A stretch of 64,000 nt of DNA from Cohnella hashimotonis (GTDB lineage Bacteria; Bacillota; Bacilli; Paenibacillales; Paenibacillaceae): NCBI RefSeq assembly GCF_030014955.1, contig NZ_JAGRPV010000001.1:4650001-4714000 (forward strand), read 5' to 3'. Made by a program: the position numbers and the translations under genes. Below, piece by piece: positions 17,989-26,962 of this stretch. The notes below the pieces were generated by a model. The model worked only from the letters and a program-made list of their open reading frames with translations. It was not told the DNA's origin and ran no database searches. The number at the start of each line of letters is the position of its first letter. Positions within the stretch are counted from its first letter, which is position 1.

Positions 17989-19387
17989 ACCGGTACTTGT
18001 CCCCGTATTTGGCCTTCAGCTTCGGCAAAATGTCGTTGCGCACGACATCCGCGGCCGTCTTTTTACCCTGCCACAGCTGATCGAGCTCCGGATTGATGAT
18101 GACGAGCGCCTCGGTGTCCTCCCAGTAGTAGGAAGGGTTCTGCTTCGTGTGATTTAATGCGTAATCGACGACGGCTTTGCGGTATTCCGGCGGATGAACC
18201 GGCGTATCGGTCCACTTTTTGATCAACGCTTCGTCCGTATACCATTGCTCTTCGTTGGGCATCCACAAGCCGCTGTTGATCAGGCTGATGCTGTTCTCGG
18301 GGTTCATGATATAGGCATAGACCGTTTCGACCTGCGCCTTGTATTTCCGCGTTCGATCGGTGTCGAAAATGATGACCGGTTCGCCGAAGTTGGTCGTCAG
18401 CGGCGTCTTGAATTTGGGCAGCACGCCGATGCCAAGCTTCAGATTTTTCTCGTTTTTGGCTTTTCCGAGCGTCTGCAGCGACCATTGCCCGCTGATCGAC
18501 ATGGCGATCCGTTTGGTGAGCAGCGCCGTATCCTCGGCGGGGATGGTGGACATTTGCGAAGGCTTGGGCATGACTTTGTCCACGTACATCAGATCGGCGA
18601 TCGACTGAAGCGCTTCCACGGATGCGTCGCTGCCGATCGTGAAGGCGGTAGCGTCTTCGCTCACGATCCCGGTTCCGTTGCTGAACAGCGCCGCCGGATA
18701 ATACTGCCCGAGACTTTGAATATTGACGCCGAACGTTTGCACGTTATTGGCGTCGAAGCCCGCTTCCCCCGGATGCTTGCCGGCGCGGTCCTTCGTCAGC
18801 TTTTTGGCCGCATCCACGAACTGCTCCCAGGTCCAAGCCTCGTCCGCGGAAGCCGGCGGATAAGGCACGTTCGCTTCATCGAACATTTCCTTGTTGTAAT
18901 TGAGCACCAGAATTTCGTTGGCGACGCCCGCTCCGATGATGGAACCGCCGCTATTCCGGAAAATGACGGACTCCAGCTTCTTGCCGATCCGGTCGCTCTC
19001 ATACAGCTCGGTCAGATCCGCCAACTTGCCGTTTTGCGTCCATGACGCAACGGCGCCGGAAGGAAAGTAGCCGAGGTCCGGCAGCGTATTCGAGGACGCC
19101 ATCGTGTTCATCTTCGCCATATAGTCGTCCGCGACGTGCATGCCTTCCACCTGAATGTTCGGATGGAGCTTGTTGAACTGATCCAGCTGCGCCAGCATCG
19201 ACGCCTTCTCCTCCGGTCCTCCCCAGAAGGAAAACTTGAGCTTGACCACCTCTTCGTTCGCCTTCGCGCTCCCTCCGGGACTTGGGGCGGCACCGCCCTT
19301 ATTTCCCCCGTTCGCGCAGCCTGCTGCAATTGCCAGCAGCAGAAGCATCGCAATCCACGCGATAGCTCTCTTTCTCGTATTGACCAT
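17981..19387 (-). CDS. Extracellular sugar-binding lipoprotein (family 1), locus A
   Basis: The 468-residue product has a lipoprotein signal peptide ending LLAIAAGC, a Gly/Ser-rich linker and a family 1 solute-binding fold (KLKFSFWGGPEEK, DLGYFPSGAVASW, KRIAMSISGQWSL). It captures oligosaccharides at the outer face of the membrane and hands them to the two permeases that follow in the same operon. GGAGGG sits seven bases before the start. The ligand cannot be read from the sequence. Confidence 0.92.
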   Translation of the reverse strand: MVNTRKRAIAWIAMLLLLAIAAGCANGGNKGGAAPSPGGSAKANEEVVKLKFSFWGGPEEKASMLAQLDQFNKLHPNIQVEGMHVADDYMAKMNTMASSNTLPDLGYFPSGAVASWTQNGKLADLTELYESDRIGKKLESVIFRNSGGSIIGAGVANEILVLNYNKEMFDEANVPYPPASADEAWTWEQFVDAAKKLTKDRAGKHPGEAGFDANNVQTFGVNIQSLGQYYPAALFSNGTGIVSEDATAFTIGSDASVEALQSIADLMYVDKVMPKPSQMSTIPAEDTALLTKRIAMSISGQWSLQTLGKAKNEKNLKLGIGVLPKFKTPLTTNFGEPVIIFDTDRTRKYKAQVETVYAYIMNPENSISLINSGLWMPNEEQWYTDEALIKKWTDTPVHPPEYRKAVVDYALNHTKQNPSYYWEDTEALVIINPELDQLWQGKKTAADVVRNDILPKLKAKYGDKYRYE

Positions 19388-19500
19388 TTCCCAGCCCTCC
19401 GTCTATTTTCTGATAGAATGTGACCTACGCCCAGAATAACATCCGGACGCAGCCTTGTCGGTATACGAAAAAACAGAATAGGTGGCTGAAACCGACCCTC

Positions 19501-19514
19501 TGTAAACGCTTTAT
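19501..19514. promoter_or_regulatory. cre-like CcpA box, locus A
   Basis: TGTAAACGCTTTAT matches 12 of 14 positions of the cre consensus TGWAANCGNTNWCA. It lies in the divergent region between the binding-protein and AraC genes. Two mismatches at one end make it a weak candidate. Confidence 0.35.
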
Positions 19515-19647
19515 ATTTTCTGCTACACTGAAGCTGATTCCATGGATCGCCTCAAAGACTCCCTCTTATCGGCTATGATCGGTTCTTATTTTGGGCTTGC
19601 CATGGCGCGCGGGAATGATTCACGTACATTAGGTGGTGAATACTGAC

Positions 19648-20553
19648 ATGAAATTCCTCAAATTGAACATCAACCGCCCGCTCTCCTTCGTGTCCGCCGG
19701 CAGCTTCGTCGCCGACCAGCCCTGGATTCACACGAAGCGAAGCATCACAAGCTTTGAACTCATCATCGTTGTGCGCGATACCGTCTACCTGGAGCTCGGC
19801 GAGGAGCAATACCCTTTGCAGCCCAAGCAAACCTTGCTGATCCTGCCCAACCAGCCGCATTGCGGCTACGATTGGTCCGATAAGAACTGCTCCTTCCACT
19901 GGTTCCATTTTCAATGCGAGAATGATTACGAGGTTATCGAGGAAAAAGAACTGTACGCCGACCTGATCATGTTGGACAACAACCCGTATCTCCATCGTTT
20001 GGCCGATTATGTGTACATTCCCGTCTTTTCTTCCCCCCGGGAGATCGAGCGCGTGAATATTCTGTTTCATCAGCTGCTGCACACCATGGAATCCGGATAT
20101 TACACCGGACATAGTCTGAACTACTTGGTTACGCTGCTGCTCATCGAGCTGTCCGAGCAGACGCTTTCCCAACTGAAGAGCCAATCACAGACGGACGAAG
20201 CGGCCGATCCGGCCGAAAAAAAGCTGATGAAGATTCTCGAGTGGATCCGCATTCACAGCGCCGAGCGTATATCGGTCCAGGACGTCGCCCAACAATTCAC
20301 ATACAATAAAGACTACTTAATTCGCTTTTTTAAAAAACATATGGGCATGAGCATGCAGGAGTATATCCATAGCCTGAAAATCGCCAAAGCCAAAAATATG
20401 CTGTACCAATCGTCCATGAGCATCAAGGAAATCGCCTTTGCGCTGGGCTTTCAGGACGAGAAATACTTCATGAAGCTGTTCAAACGGCTCCAAGGTCTGA
20501 CGCCGACGGAATTCCGCAGCGCCTATTACCGCACGCACTTGAACAACAAATGA
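19648..20553 (+). CDS. AraC-family regulator with cupin-like sensor domain, locus A
   Basis: The 301-residue product has an N-terminal cupin-like effector domain (YLELGEEQYPLQPKQTLLILP, then FHWFHFQC) and a C-terminal AraC domain with two helix-turn-helix units (SVQDVAQQFTYNKDYLIRFFKKH; SIKEIAFALGFQDEKYFMKLFKR). ATG at 19648 follows AGGTGGTGA by eight bases. Divergent placement from the locus A transporter operon makes it the likely local activator, with sugar binding in the cupin. The effector is unknown. Confidence 0.88.
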   Translation: MKFLKLNINRPLSFVSAGSFVADQPWIHTKRSITSFELIIVVRDTVYLELGEEQYPLQPKQTLLILPNQPHCGYDWSDKNCSFHWFHFQCENDYEVIEEKELYADLIMLDNNPYLHRLADYVYIPVFSSPREIERVNILFHQLLHTMESGYYTGHSLNYLVTLLLIELSEQTLSQLKSQSQTDEAADPAEKKLMKILEWIRIHSAERISVQDVAQQFTYNKDYLIRFFKKHMGMSMQEYIHSLKIAKAKNMLYQSSMSIKEIAFALGFQDEKYFMKLFKRLQGLTPTEFRSAYYRTHLNNK

Positions 20554-20601
20554 CTGAACGGTCGCTATCGCCCGCGTCCTTCTTTCGCCGTAATGCCCCG
20601 C

Positions 20602-20737
20602 AATGCCTGCAAATTTACATCTTTTTCCGCCGATGTCGGTCCTTTTCAACAGGATAGCTGCTAAAGCGCAGTTATTTTCCTTCATCGGCCCCATTTCCGG
20701 CTTGCGCTTTGCATTTACCTACGCATTTGCAGGCATT
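20602..20737. repeat. Intergenic element with 13-bp inverted ends
   Basis: AATGCCTGCAAAT (20602-20614) is the exact complement of ATTTGCAGGCATT (20725-20737). Internal pairing occurs (CCGATG/CATCGG). It lies in a 404-base gap (20554-20957) that otherwise holds only two stem-loops. It could be a small non-autonomous repeat or a structured RNA. No coding sequence is convincing here. Confidence 0.5.
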
Positions 20738-20766
20738 TTATCCAGCGTCGCATGTCGGCACAAAAT

Positions 20767-20790
20767 ACCTGTATAAACGCAGGTTTTTTT
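20767..20790 (+). terminator. Weak candidate terminator downstream of the AraC gene
   Basis: ACCTG and CAGGT (20767-20771 and 20780-20784) flank an eight-base loop and are followed by a run of seven T. The stem is only five pairs and lies 214 bases beyond the AraC stop. Confidence 0.35.
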
Positions 20791-20883
20791 GCCCGCCAAA
20801 CATTCCTAAAGCTCCGGTACGCCAAAATCGCGCTAACCTTTCCGCAAATGGCCGCCCCAATTTATACTTTCCTATCTTTTAAG

Positions 20884-20919
20884 AAAAACAAGCCCTCGCG
20901 GTCTTTCGCGAGAGCTTGT
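20884..20919 (-). terminator. Intrinsic terminator after the GH78 gene
   Basis: Arms at 20888-20900 and 20907-20919 form a 13-pair stem with one G-T wobble and a six-base loop. On the minus strand it is followed by TTTTT. It lies 39 bases past the rhamnosidase stop. Confidence 0.8.
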
Positions 20920-20957
20920 TTGCCTACATATATAAGGGGAACGCCTCCATCCCGCCG

Positions 20958-23249
20958 TCAGTCGTCCGTCGACCATTCGTTGTCTCCCGGCTTCAGCTCG
21001 CGGTCGATCGTCCTTCCGTCGAGCCGAAGAGACAATCGGGCGCTCATCCCTTCCGGAATCCGGGCACGCACGCGGACGGCTCCGTTTTCTTCCCGATACC
21101 AGCCCGCTTGAACGATGCCGAGCGGCGTCCGCACATCGGCTTCGGCGAATGTCAGGCCGTCCGGCAAGTACGGGCGGATGACCGCCTTAGTGAAGCCCGG
21201 CGCTTCCGACCGGATGCCGACAACGAACTCTTGCAATAGCCGGGCCGGATAACCGTTCCACGCATGGGAGTGGCTCTCGATATCTTCCCAGCCTTCCCAC
21301 ATCGTTTTCGCCCCTTGAACCAGCATGTAGCCCCAGCCGGGATACTCCCTCCGGTCCAGCAGCGCGAACGCTTCGGCCTCCCGTCCGTTCTCGAACAGCA
21401 TGCGCAGCAGCGGCAGCGAGAGCACGGTGCGGCATTCCCAGGGCTGGCTCGCCACGGAATCGATCGCCGCCTCGCGGTCTTCCGCCGGCACGAGATCCGC
21501 CAGCAGCGCGATGGCCGTCACGCCCTGGTGCGTGGCGGACGATTCCGAGCTGTCCCGGAACCGCTTCGCCTCCGGGTCATACAATTGACCGACGATCCGG
21601 TCCGACAGCTCGGACGCCAGGTTGGCGTAAGCGCCCGCCTCTTTTTTCTGCCCGAGCAATTCCGCCGAACGGCTCACGATCCGAAGCGCCAGCACGAGCT
21701 TGATTTGCTGCACGGTCAGATGTTCTCCGGCGTGTTCGACCGTCGGGTACGGCCAGTCGCTGATATGCCAGCCTTTGTCGAGCGGCACGAGTCCCGTCTT
21801 AGGGTCGCGGATGCCAACGAAATAGTCGGTCATGCGGCGCGCCGTCTCAAAATGCTTCTCCAGCACCGCTATATAGCCCGACGCTTCGTACAGCTTCCAC
21901 ATCAGCGTCGCATAGTGCAGATCCCACTCCGGAATCTGAATATGGAAGTCCTTGTGTTCATAGTTGACCGGCGCGACGAACGGGAACGTGCCGTCGGCCA
22001 GCTGCGCGTCCGTGAAGTCGGAGAGCGTCTTGTCGACGATGTCGATCGCGTCGAAATTGTACAGCAGCGTCTCCGCCTGCAAATCCGTGTCCGCCGTATA
22101 TTGCGCTTGCTCGCGGTGCGGACAATCGACCGTCTGCCCCAGCGTGTTGTTCTTCTGCGTCCGGATGGCCGCGGCGTACAGCGCGTTCAGATGCTCGTCC
22201 GAGCAGGAGAAGCTGCCTACGTACGCCATATCGGTATGCGCCCAGCAGACGGTCACTTCGCCGGGCATGATCTCATCCGGGTATCCGGTCACCTCGACGT
22301 AACGGAACGCCTTGAAGGAAAAGTCCGGCTGCCACGTTTCCGTCTCCTCTCCGCGCATCGTATATTCGTCGTAATAGTGATCCGAATGCTCGTTCGTCAC
22401 GTTATGCTTGACCCGGCCGTTCTCGTCGAGATCCTCCGACATCCGGAGCCGGATCGTCGCGCCTGCGATTCCCTTGAGCTTAAACTTCGGCCAGCCCGAA
22501 ACAATGCGCCCGGGATCGAACACCTGCGGCCGCTCCTCGTCTACATCGCTTCCCGCCGGCTGCGGCAGCTTCGCGCAGACAATCTCCTCCTCGATCGCGC
22601 CTTCCGGAATCCGCTGGACCGCCATCGGCCACTGTTCCCGAACGATCCTGGCGATCTTCGCCTTCAGCGTCGCCGCTTCCGCGTTGCCGGCGAAGCGCCA
22701 TTCAGGGTCCAGCTTGCGCGCGTCGAACTTCTCGATCGCCGATACCCGGCGATTTTGCTGATAGGGCGTCCCCGTCTCGTGCGGCATCTCCTTCAGAACG
22801 CGCCATGTCGCGTCGGTCCGAACGACTTCCTCGGTGCCGTCAGCATAGGTCAAATGAAGCTGCAGCCTGAAGCCCGGCAACCCGTCGTAGTAGTTCTGGC
22901 CGCCCCCGCCGAGGTAATGGGCGTCCGCCGTCAGGCAGTTCGCGCCGCTCGCGAGCAGCGCCGTTACGTCGTAGGCTAGATAAGCTTTTCTTTTCTCGGG
23001 ATTCGTCGGCGCAGGAGAGACAAACCCGCCCAGTTTCTTTCCGTTTACGTAGACTTTTGCCGTATGATGCGCGGAGTAAAACAGCTTGGCCGAAACGAGC
23101 GCCCCCCGCACCTTGAATTCCTTGCGGAAATAAGCGAAATCGTTAATTCGGATGCGGCGAGATCTCCATATCCAATCCGCCTCCCATACGACCTCCAGAT
23201 CCGGTCGATACCTCACTGTAGTTCCCGGCTCTTTATCGCTTGCAATCAC
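20958..23249 (-). CDS. Alpha-L-rhamnosidase (GH78)
   Basis: The 763-residue enzyme should release terminal L-rhamnose from oligosaccharides or glycosides in the cytoplasm, since it has no signal peptide. An N-terminal jelly-roll domain (KLFYSAHHTAKVYVNGKKLGG) precedes a second beta domain and the (alpha/alpha)6 catalytic domain, with the family signature TVDCPHREQAQYTADTDLQ, where the acidic residues supply acid and water-activating functions. A C-terminal beta domain closes the protein. The start is GTG; a GAGAGGA site lies about 12 bases upstream. It is divergent from an AraC regulator that probably controls it, and a terminator follows. Confidence 0.88.
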   Translation of the reverse strand: MIASDKEPGTTVRYRPDLEVVWEADWIWRSRRIRINDFAYFRKEFKVRGALVSAKLFYSAHHTAKVYVNGKKLGGFVSPAPTNPEKRKAYLAYDVTALLASGANCLTADAHYLGGGGQNYYDGLPGFRLQLHLTYADGTEEVVRTDATWRVLKEMPHETGTPYQQNRRVSAIEKFDARKLDPEWRFAGNAEAATLKAKIARIVREQWPMAVQRIPEGAIEEEIVCAKLPQPAGSDVDEERPQVFDPGRIVSGWPKFKLKGIAGATIRLRMSEDLDENGRVKHNVTNEHSDHYYDEYTMRGEETETWQPDFSFKAFRYVEVTGYPDEIMPGEVTVCWAHTDMAYVGSFSCSDEHLNALYAAAIRTQKNNTLGQTVDCPHREQAQYTADTDLQAETLLYNFDAIDIVDKTLSDFTDAQLADGTFPFVAPVNYEHKDFHIQIPEWDLHYATLMWKLYEASGYIAVLEKHFETARRMTDYFVGIRDPKTGLVPLDKGWHISDWPYPTVEHAGEHLTVQQIKLVLALRIVSRSAELLGQKKEAGAYANLASELSDRIVGQLYDPEAKRFRDSSESSATHQGVTAIALLADLVPAEDREAAIDSVASQPWECRTVLSLPLLRMLFENGREAEAFALLDRREYPGWGYMLVQGAKTMWEGWEDIESHSHAWNGYPARLLQEFVVGIRSEAPGFTKAVIRPYLPDGLTFAEADVRTPLGIVQAGWYREENGAVRVRARIPEGMSARLSLRLDGRTIDRELKPGDNEWSTDD

Positions 23250-23327
23250 GATGCCGCCATCCTCTCCGCTTCATTTTTCATTAGCATACTAGAGAGAATC
23301 GGTTGCTTGTAGAGGGGGGCATATGAT

Positions 23328-24236
23328 ATGAATAGGGCAATCGCATCCGGATTGAAAGGAGTCGTACGCGTGCCCGCTACGCCGTTTAAGCTTGAAGGCA
23401 AGATTTTCTGGCAGCCCGAATTTCCTATTGCGGTGACGCGGGAACGCGAGCGGTTCACGCTGCCGATTCACATTCACGACTTTGTGGAAATTCAATTCGT
23501 GGCCGAGGGCAAGGGCTTCCATTATATCGGGGACGAACGGATTTACGTGGAAAAAGGCGATCTGTTCATCATTCCCGTCGGCACGAGGCACGTCTACCGC
23601 CCCGCATCGGAAGCGCCGAAGGACGAGCTGATCGTCTACAACTGCCTGTTCGACCCTTCCGTGCCGGCCATTCTCTCGCGCGCGTACCCGCTGCCTGCGA
23701 CGGCGCTGCTGCTGCTGTCGGGCGACGACCGGCCGTACCGTCGGTTCAAGGATCTCTATCAAGAGGGGAAAGCTTGCATGGAGGCGCTCTACCGGGAATA
23801 CGGCTCGCAATTGCCCGGCTACGAAGCCGTGCTCTACGCACGCCTGACCGAGCTTCTCGTCTGCCTGCATCGCCTGGAGACGGCCGGAAGCGCTGCCGTC
23901 GCGACAAGCTCCCGGTTGTCCGCCGCGCTCGACTACCTAGAGCGCCATATCGACCAACCGGTTACGCTGGCCGAAGTCGCCGCCCTCCTCCCGGTAAGCG
24001 CGAGCTACATGCAGCGCATGCTGAAGCGAGCGACGGGACAATCGTTCACCGAGTACGTGCAAAACCTGCGCATCCGCAAAAGCTGCGACCTGCTGCGCCG
24101 AACGACGCTGCCCGTCAAGGAAGTGGCCGCGCGGTCGGGGTATCGCGATTTGAAGTTTTTCCACGAGCTGTTCCGCAAAAAAACGGGGAAAACGCCTATC
24201 GCCTACCGTAACGACGGGGACGACGCTGGCTTCTAG
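23328..24236 (+). CDS. AraC-family regulator with cupin sensor, divergent from GH78
   Basis: The protein has 302 residues. The N-terminal cupin domain shows PIHIHDFVEIQFVAEGKG and VEKGDLFIIPVGTRHVY, a pattern seen in RhaS/RhaR-like sensors. The C-terminal AraC domain has both helix-turn-helix units (TLAEVAALLPVSASYMQRMLKRA; PVKEVAARSGYRDLKFFHELF). The ATG follows GAGGGGGG by eight bases. The 78-base divergent gap with the rhamnosidase gene suggests direct control by rhamnose or a rhamnoside, which is inference from context. Confidence 0.88.
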   Translation: MNRAIASGLKGVVRVPATPFKLEGKIFWQPEFPIAVTRERERFTLPIHIHDFVEIQFVAEGKGFHYIGDERIYVEKGDLFIIPVGTRHVYRPASEAPKDELIVYNCLFDPSVPAILSRAYPLPATALLLLSGDDRPYRRFKDLYQEGKACMEALYREYGSQLPGYEAVLYARLTELLVCLHRLETAGSAAVATSSRLSAALDYLERHIDQPVTLAEVAALLPVSASYMQRMLKRATGQSFTEYVQNLRIRKSCDLLRRTTLPVKEVAARSGYRDLKFFHELFRKKTGKTPIAYRNDGDDAGF

Positions 24237-24258
24237 ACAACGCGAAGCTCCGGCGCGA

Positions 24259-24298
24259 AGACGGCGGACCTCTTCGGCCGCCGTCTCTTCCTCTCTTT
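24259..24298 (+). terminator. Terminator after the AraC gene
   Basis: AGACGGCGG (24259-24267) and CCGCCGTCT (24278-24286) form a nine-pair stem followed by a T/C-rich tract. It separates convergent genes. Confidence 0.55.
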
Positions 24299-24313
24299 AT
24301 TCGCGCTCCCTGA

Positions 24314-26866
24314 TCACGGCTCGTAATAAACTTCGACTTCTCCCAACTGAAGAACGTAATGCCCGTTATTGTCCGGGCGCAGCGCCGAAGCGGAGATTCG
24401 GATTTTATTCGTCGTATCGGCGTATCCCCAAGTATAGGCAAGCGCTGCCCCCGAGACAGGCTGGGATTCGTTCGTCCGCGTTACCCGATCCTGCCAATTG
24501 GCGCCGTCCCACACTTGAATCTTAAAATCTTTCGGATAGCCATAAGGCTCGGTACGGCCGACAAGGACGACCTTGTTGAACTTGACAGGGGTGCCCATAT
24601 TAATTTCGATCCATTCGGCATGGTCGCTCGTTATCCCCGTCTGCGTAGAAAAATTGGTCGATCTGTTGCCGTCCGTAAGCCGGATCTTCGGCCATCCCGA
24701 ATACTCGCTGCTTACCGTGACCGCGGCATTAAGCGCCAGGTTCGAAGGGGCTAGCGGCAATGCATACAATCTGCCCTCCCCCGGCGCAAAGGAGGCCGAC
24801 ATCGCGCCCGTAGCCGCGTCGTAATTCGTGGCGACTTCAGCTCCGGTCGTTTTGGAGATTTCCGTTACCGCGCTCGGCTTGGGCGAAAGCGTGAACGAGA
24901 CGGTCCGCGAATTGACAGTATCCCGGTTCGTCACCATGACATACGCGCGTCCGTCGGCATCCGTCGAGTATCCGATCACCAACGGATCCGCAGCATTGGA
25001 CGGCTGAAGGAAAAAGCTCGATGGCAGCGCGGTCGTGCCCGCGGGCAGCGATCCGGTATGATATACGGCCCGGGAGGTCAGCGACAATAGCTTGGGTCCG
25101 AGCTTTAACACCTCCGCGTTAATATTTTGAGCGTACGTATACGAGGCGTTCTTGGTCCCGTCCGGCAGCAGAATGCCGTCATGGAAAGGCTCTCCTTGTC
25201 CGGACGGCGTCTCGTAGGTGAAGTAATTGATTCCTTTGGCCCCGTAGGCGAGGCTGGTGTAGACTTGGTACCTCATTTCCGCTTCCGAAGGCGCCCTTAG
25301 CATCCCCGTCACGCCCACGGCTTGAATATAGGTCCAAAAGTCGATCGATGCCGCCAACGATTGCCTGCGTATGATTTCCATATTCGAATAATAATCGGCG
25401 CCGATGCCGCCGCTCGCGCTGAACGGATAATGATCGTACATCAGGAAATCGGGGTTTTTGCTGGCCCAGCGATAGACGTAATCTTCATAGGAAAAAGCGG
25501 TCAGGTTTTGATTAAGCGTAAACCAGAAATCGCCGCCGGAGGGACTGCCCGCCACGTAAGCCGTGCCGTCCTTCTCCCATTCCGTTCCGTTCGCCGACTT
25601 CACGACCCCACCGACGGAATTGTCCCCGCCGCCTCCATGAGTCAGCTCCCAGTAATAGCTTGTATTCGGGCTGACGGCCGCATTTAAAGTAAACTGTGGG
25701 TCGTTCGTGCTCGCTCCCGACAGCGTCTGCTGGGCGATCAAGCTCGTTTTGGCGGGAGAATTCCACAGCTTGAGCGTCAAAGGCTCGTTCGTGCCCCAGG
25801 TATTTTTGTCGATATGGAGCTGCATCGTCGATATCGCCGTCGTCTTCGAATTTGTTTTAAAAGACTGGCCGACGGATTGAGCCGGACTGACGAATACGCC
25901 CATCTGTCCGCCGAAACCGAGGTTGCCCGCATAGGTCGGAAGCAAATTCACGTACGTCAGATGATCCGGATCCGCCGCTCTGATTTTCTCGATCGTGCTC
26001 TGCAAACCGACCATCTTCTCCGCGGAAGGCTCATCGAGAAGGTGATAGCCGAGAAAGGCGCCGTTCGTTCGATAATGGCTCGTAATATCGGCGATGTCGG
26101 CCGCATACGGCTCCGCCCCTCCGACGAACATGCTCCTGGCGTAATGAAGGTTGAACCACAGATCGCGGCCGGTCTGGGCAACGCCGTCCCGGTAAGCCGT
26201 TCCTCCGCTATACGCGTCGGAATTATGATAGATCACGTAGCTTTGAGCCGATGGCCCGTCGGCGGTCAGCTCCATGTAATATGTCGTGTTCGGCGTAAGC
26301 CATTTATAAAAATAGAAGACGGGATGGATCGTACCCGCCGGCCCGGTAATCGACGAGCTCCCGATCAGGGTCGTTTTGCTTGGCGAATCGTAGAGCTTCA
26401 ACGTCATCTTCTGACCGCTCGCCGGCAGATTCTGATCCATGAACAGCTCCACGGTGTCGATCGCGATATCCGGCGTATTCGGCGTCGTGAACGTCTGCCC
26501 GAACGAATGGCCGTAGTTGAGGAAATCTCCCCCGTCGCCCAGGTTTTGCAATTCGTTAAATTTATAAGAGTCCAGTCTTTCTTCCTGCACGACGCATTTC
26601 AAGCCGTTCGCGGCGCACTGCGTCAATGCGGCATCGTTAAGGGTTTGGTTGATGACGCCGTTCGTTAAGAGCACGTAGGTAGCGTTCATGTCCTTGATCT
26701 GTTTGTAATTATTGAACGTCGTGTCTTGAGGACCCGGAGACCAAAAGATTCCGATGGGAAACGGAGCGACCTTCGGATCGGGGATCGCGGCTTGCGCGGA
26801 AGAAAAAGCGGAGAAAACGAAAAACGTTGCCGATAGGCCTAGAAGGAACGGTGTCTTTTTTCTCAC
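24314..26866 (-). CDS. Secreted TIM-barrel-like glycosidase with two inserted repeat modules and C-terminal F5/8C, locus B
   Basis: The 850-residue product starts with a signal peptide (to about 26). Short barrel-like segments are seen (FPIGIFWSPGP, FLGYHLLDEPSAEKM, FLMYDHYPF, GAKGINYFTYETPSG), the pattern of GH42/GH39-style barrels. Two homologous beta-rich modules of about 120 residues interrupt it: one contains MTLKLYDSPSKTTLIG and ends DLWFNL, the other contains LTLKLWNSPAKTSLIA and ends DFWFTL. A C-terminal F5/8C module (about 710-850) should bind glycan. The start is GTG with GGAGG seven bases upstream. It closes the locus B transporter operon after a 326-base repeat-bearing gap. The family and substrate are not identified. 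Confidence 0.75.
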   Translation of the reverse strand: MRKKTPFLLGLSATFFVFSAFSSAQAAIPDPKVAPFPIGIFWSPGPQDTTFNNYKQIKDMNATYVLLTNGVINQTLNDAALTQCAANGLKCVVQEERLDSYKFNELQNLGDGGDFLNYGHSFGQTFTTPNTPDIAIDTVELFMDQNLPASGQKMTLKLYDSPSKTTLIGSSSITGPAGTIHPVFYFYKWLTPNTTYYMELTADGPSAQSYVIYHNSDAYSGGTAYRDGVAQTGRDLWFNLHYARSMFVGGAEPYAADIADITSHYRTNGAFLGYHLLDEPSAEKMVGLQSTIEKIRAADPDHLTYVNLLPTYAGNLGFGGQMGVFVSPAQSVGQSFKTNSKTTAISTMQLHIDKNTWGTNEPLTLKLWNSPAKTSLIAQQTLSGASTNDPQFTLNAAVSPNTSYYWELTHGGGGDNSVGGVVKSANGTEWEKDGTAYVAGSPSGGDFWFTLNQNLTAFSYEDYVYRWASKNPDFLMYDHYPFSASGGIGADYYSNMEIIRRQSLAASIDFWTYIQAVGVTGMLRAPSEAEMRYQVYTSLAYGAKGINYFTYETPSGQGEPFHDGILLPDGTKNASYTYAQNINAEVLKLGPKLLSLTSRAVYHTGSLPAGTTALPSSFFLQPSNAADPLVIGYSTDADGRAYVMVTNRDTVNSRTVSFTLSPKPSAVTEISKTTGAEVATNYDAATGAMSASFAPGEGRLYALPLAPSNLALNAAVTVSSEYSGWPKIRLTDGNRSTNFSTQTGITSDHAEWIEINMGTPVKFNKVVLVGRTEPYGYPKDFKIQVWDGANWQDRVTRTNESQPVSGAALAYTWGYADTTNKIRISASALRPDNNGHYVLQLGEVEVYYEP

Positions 26867-26884
26867 GATAGAACCTCCTTAAGT

Positions 26885-26898
26885 TGAGAACGCTTTCC
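26885..26898. promoter_or_regulatory. cre-like CcpA box before the 850-residue gene
   Basis: TGAGAACGCTTTCC reads GGAAAGCGTTCTCA on the minus strand and matches 13 of 14 cre positions. It lies 18 bases upstream of the start codon, where binding would block transcription. Confidence 0.5.
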
Positions 26899-26962
26899 AA
26901 AATCAATTTTCGCTTTGCGCTTCACGCTGGCGAAGAAAAGAATGGGCAGTCCTGGGGCCGTG

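Noticed and set aside
21264..22979. Plus-strand frame opposite the rhamnosidase
   Set aside because: Antisense shadow of a clear GH78 gene.
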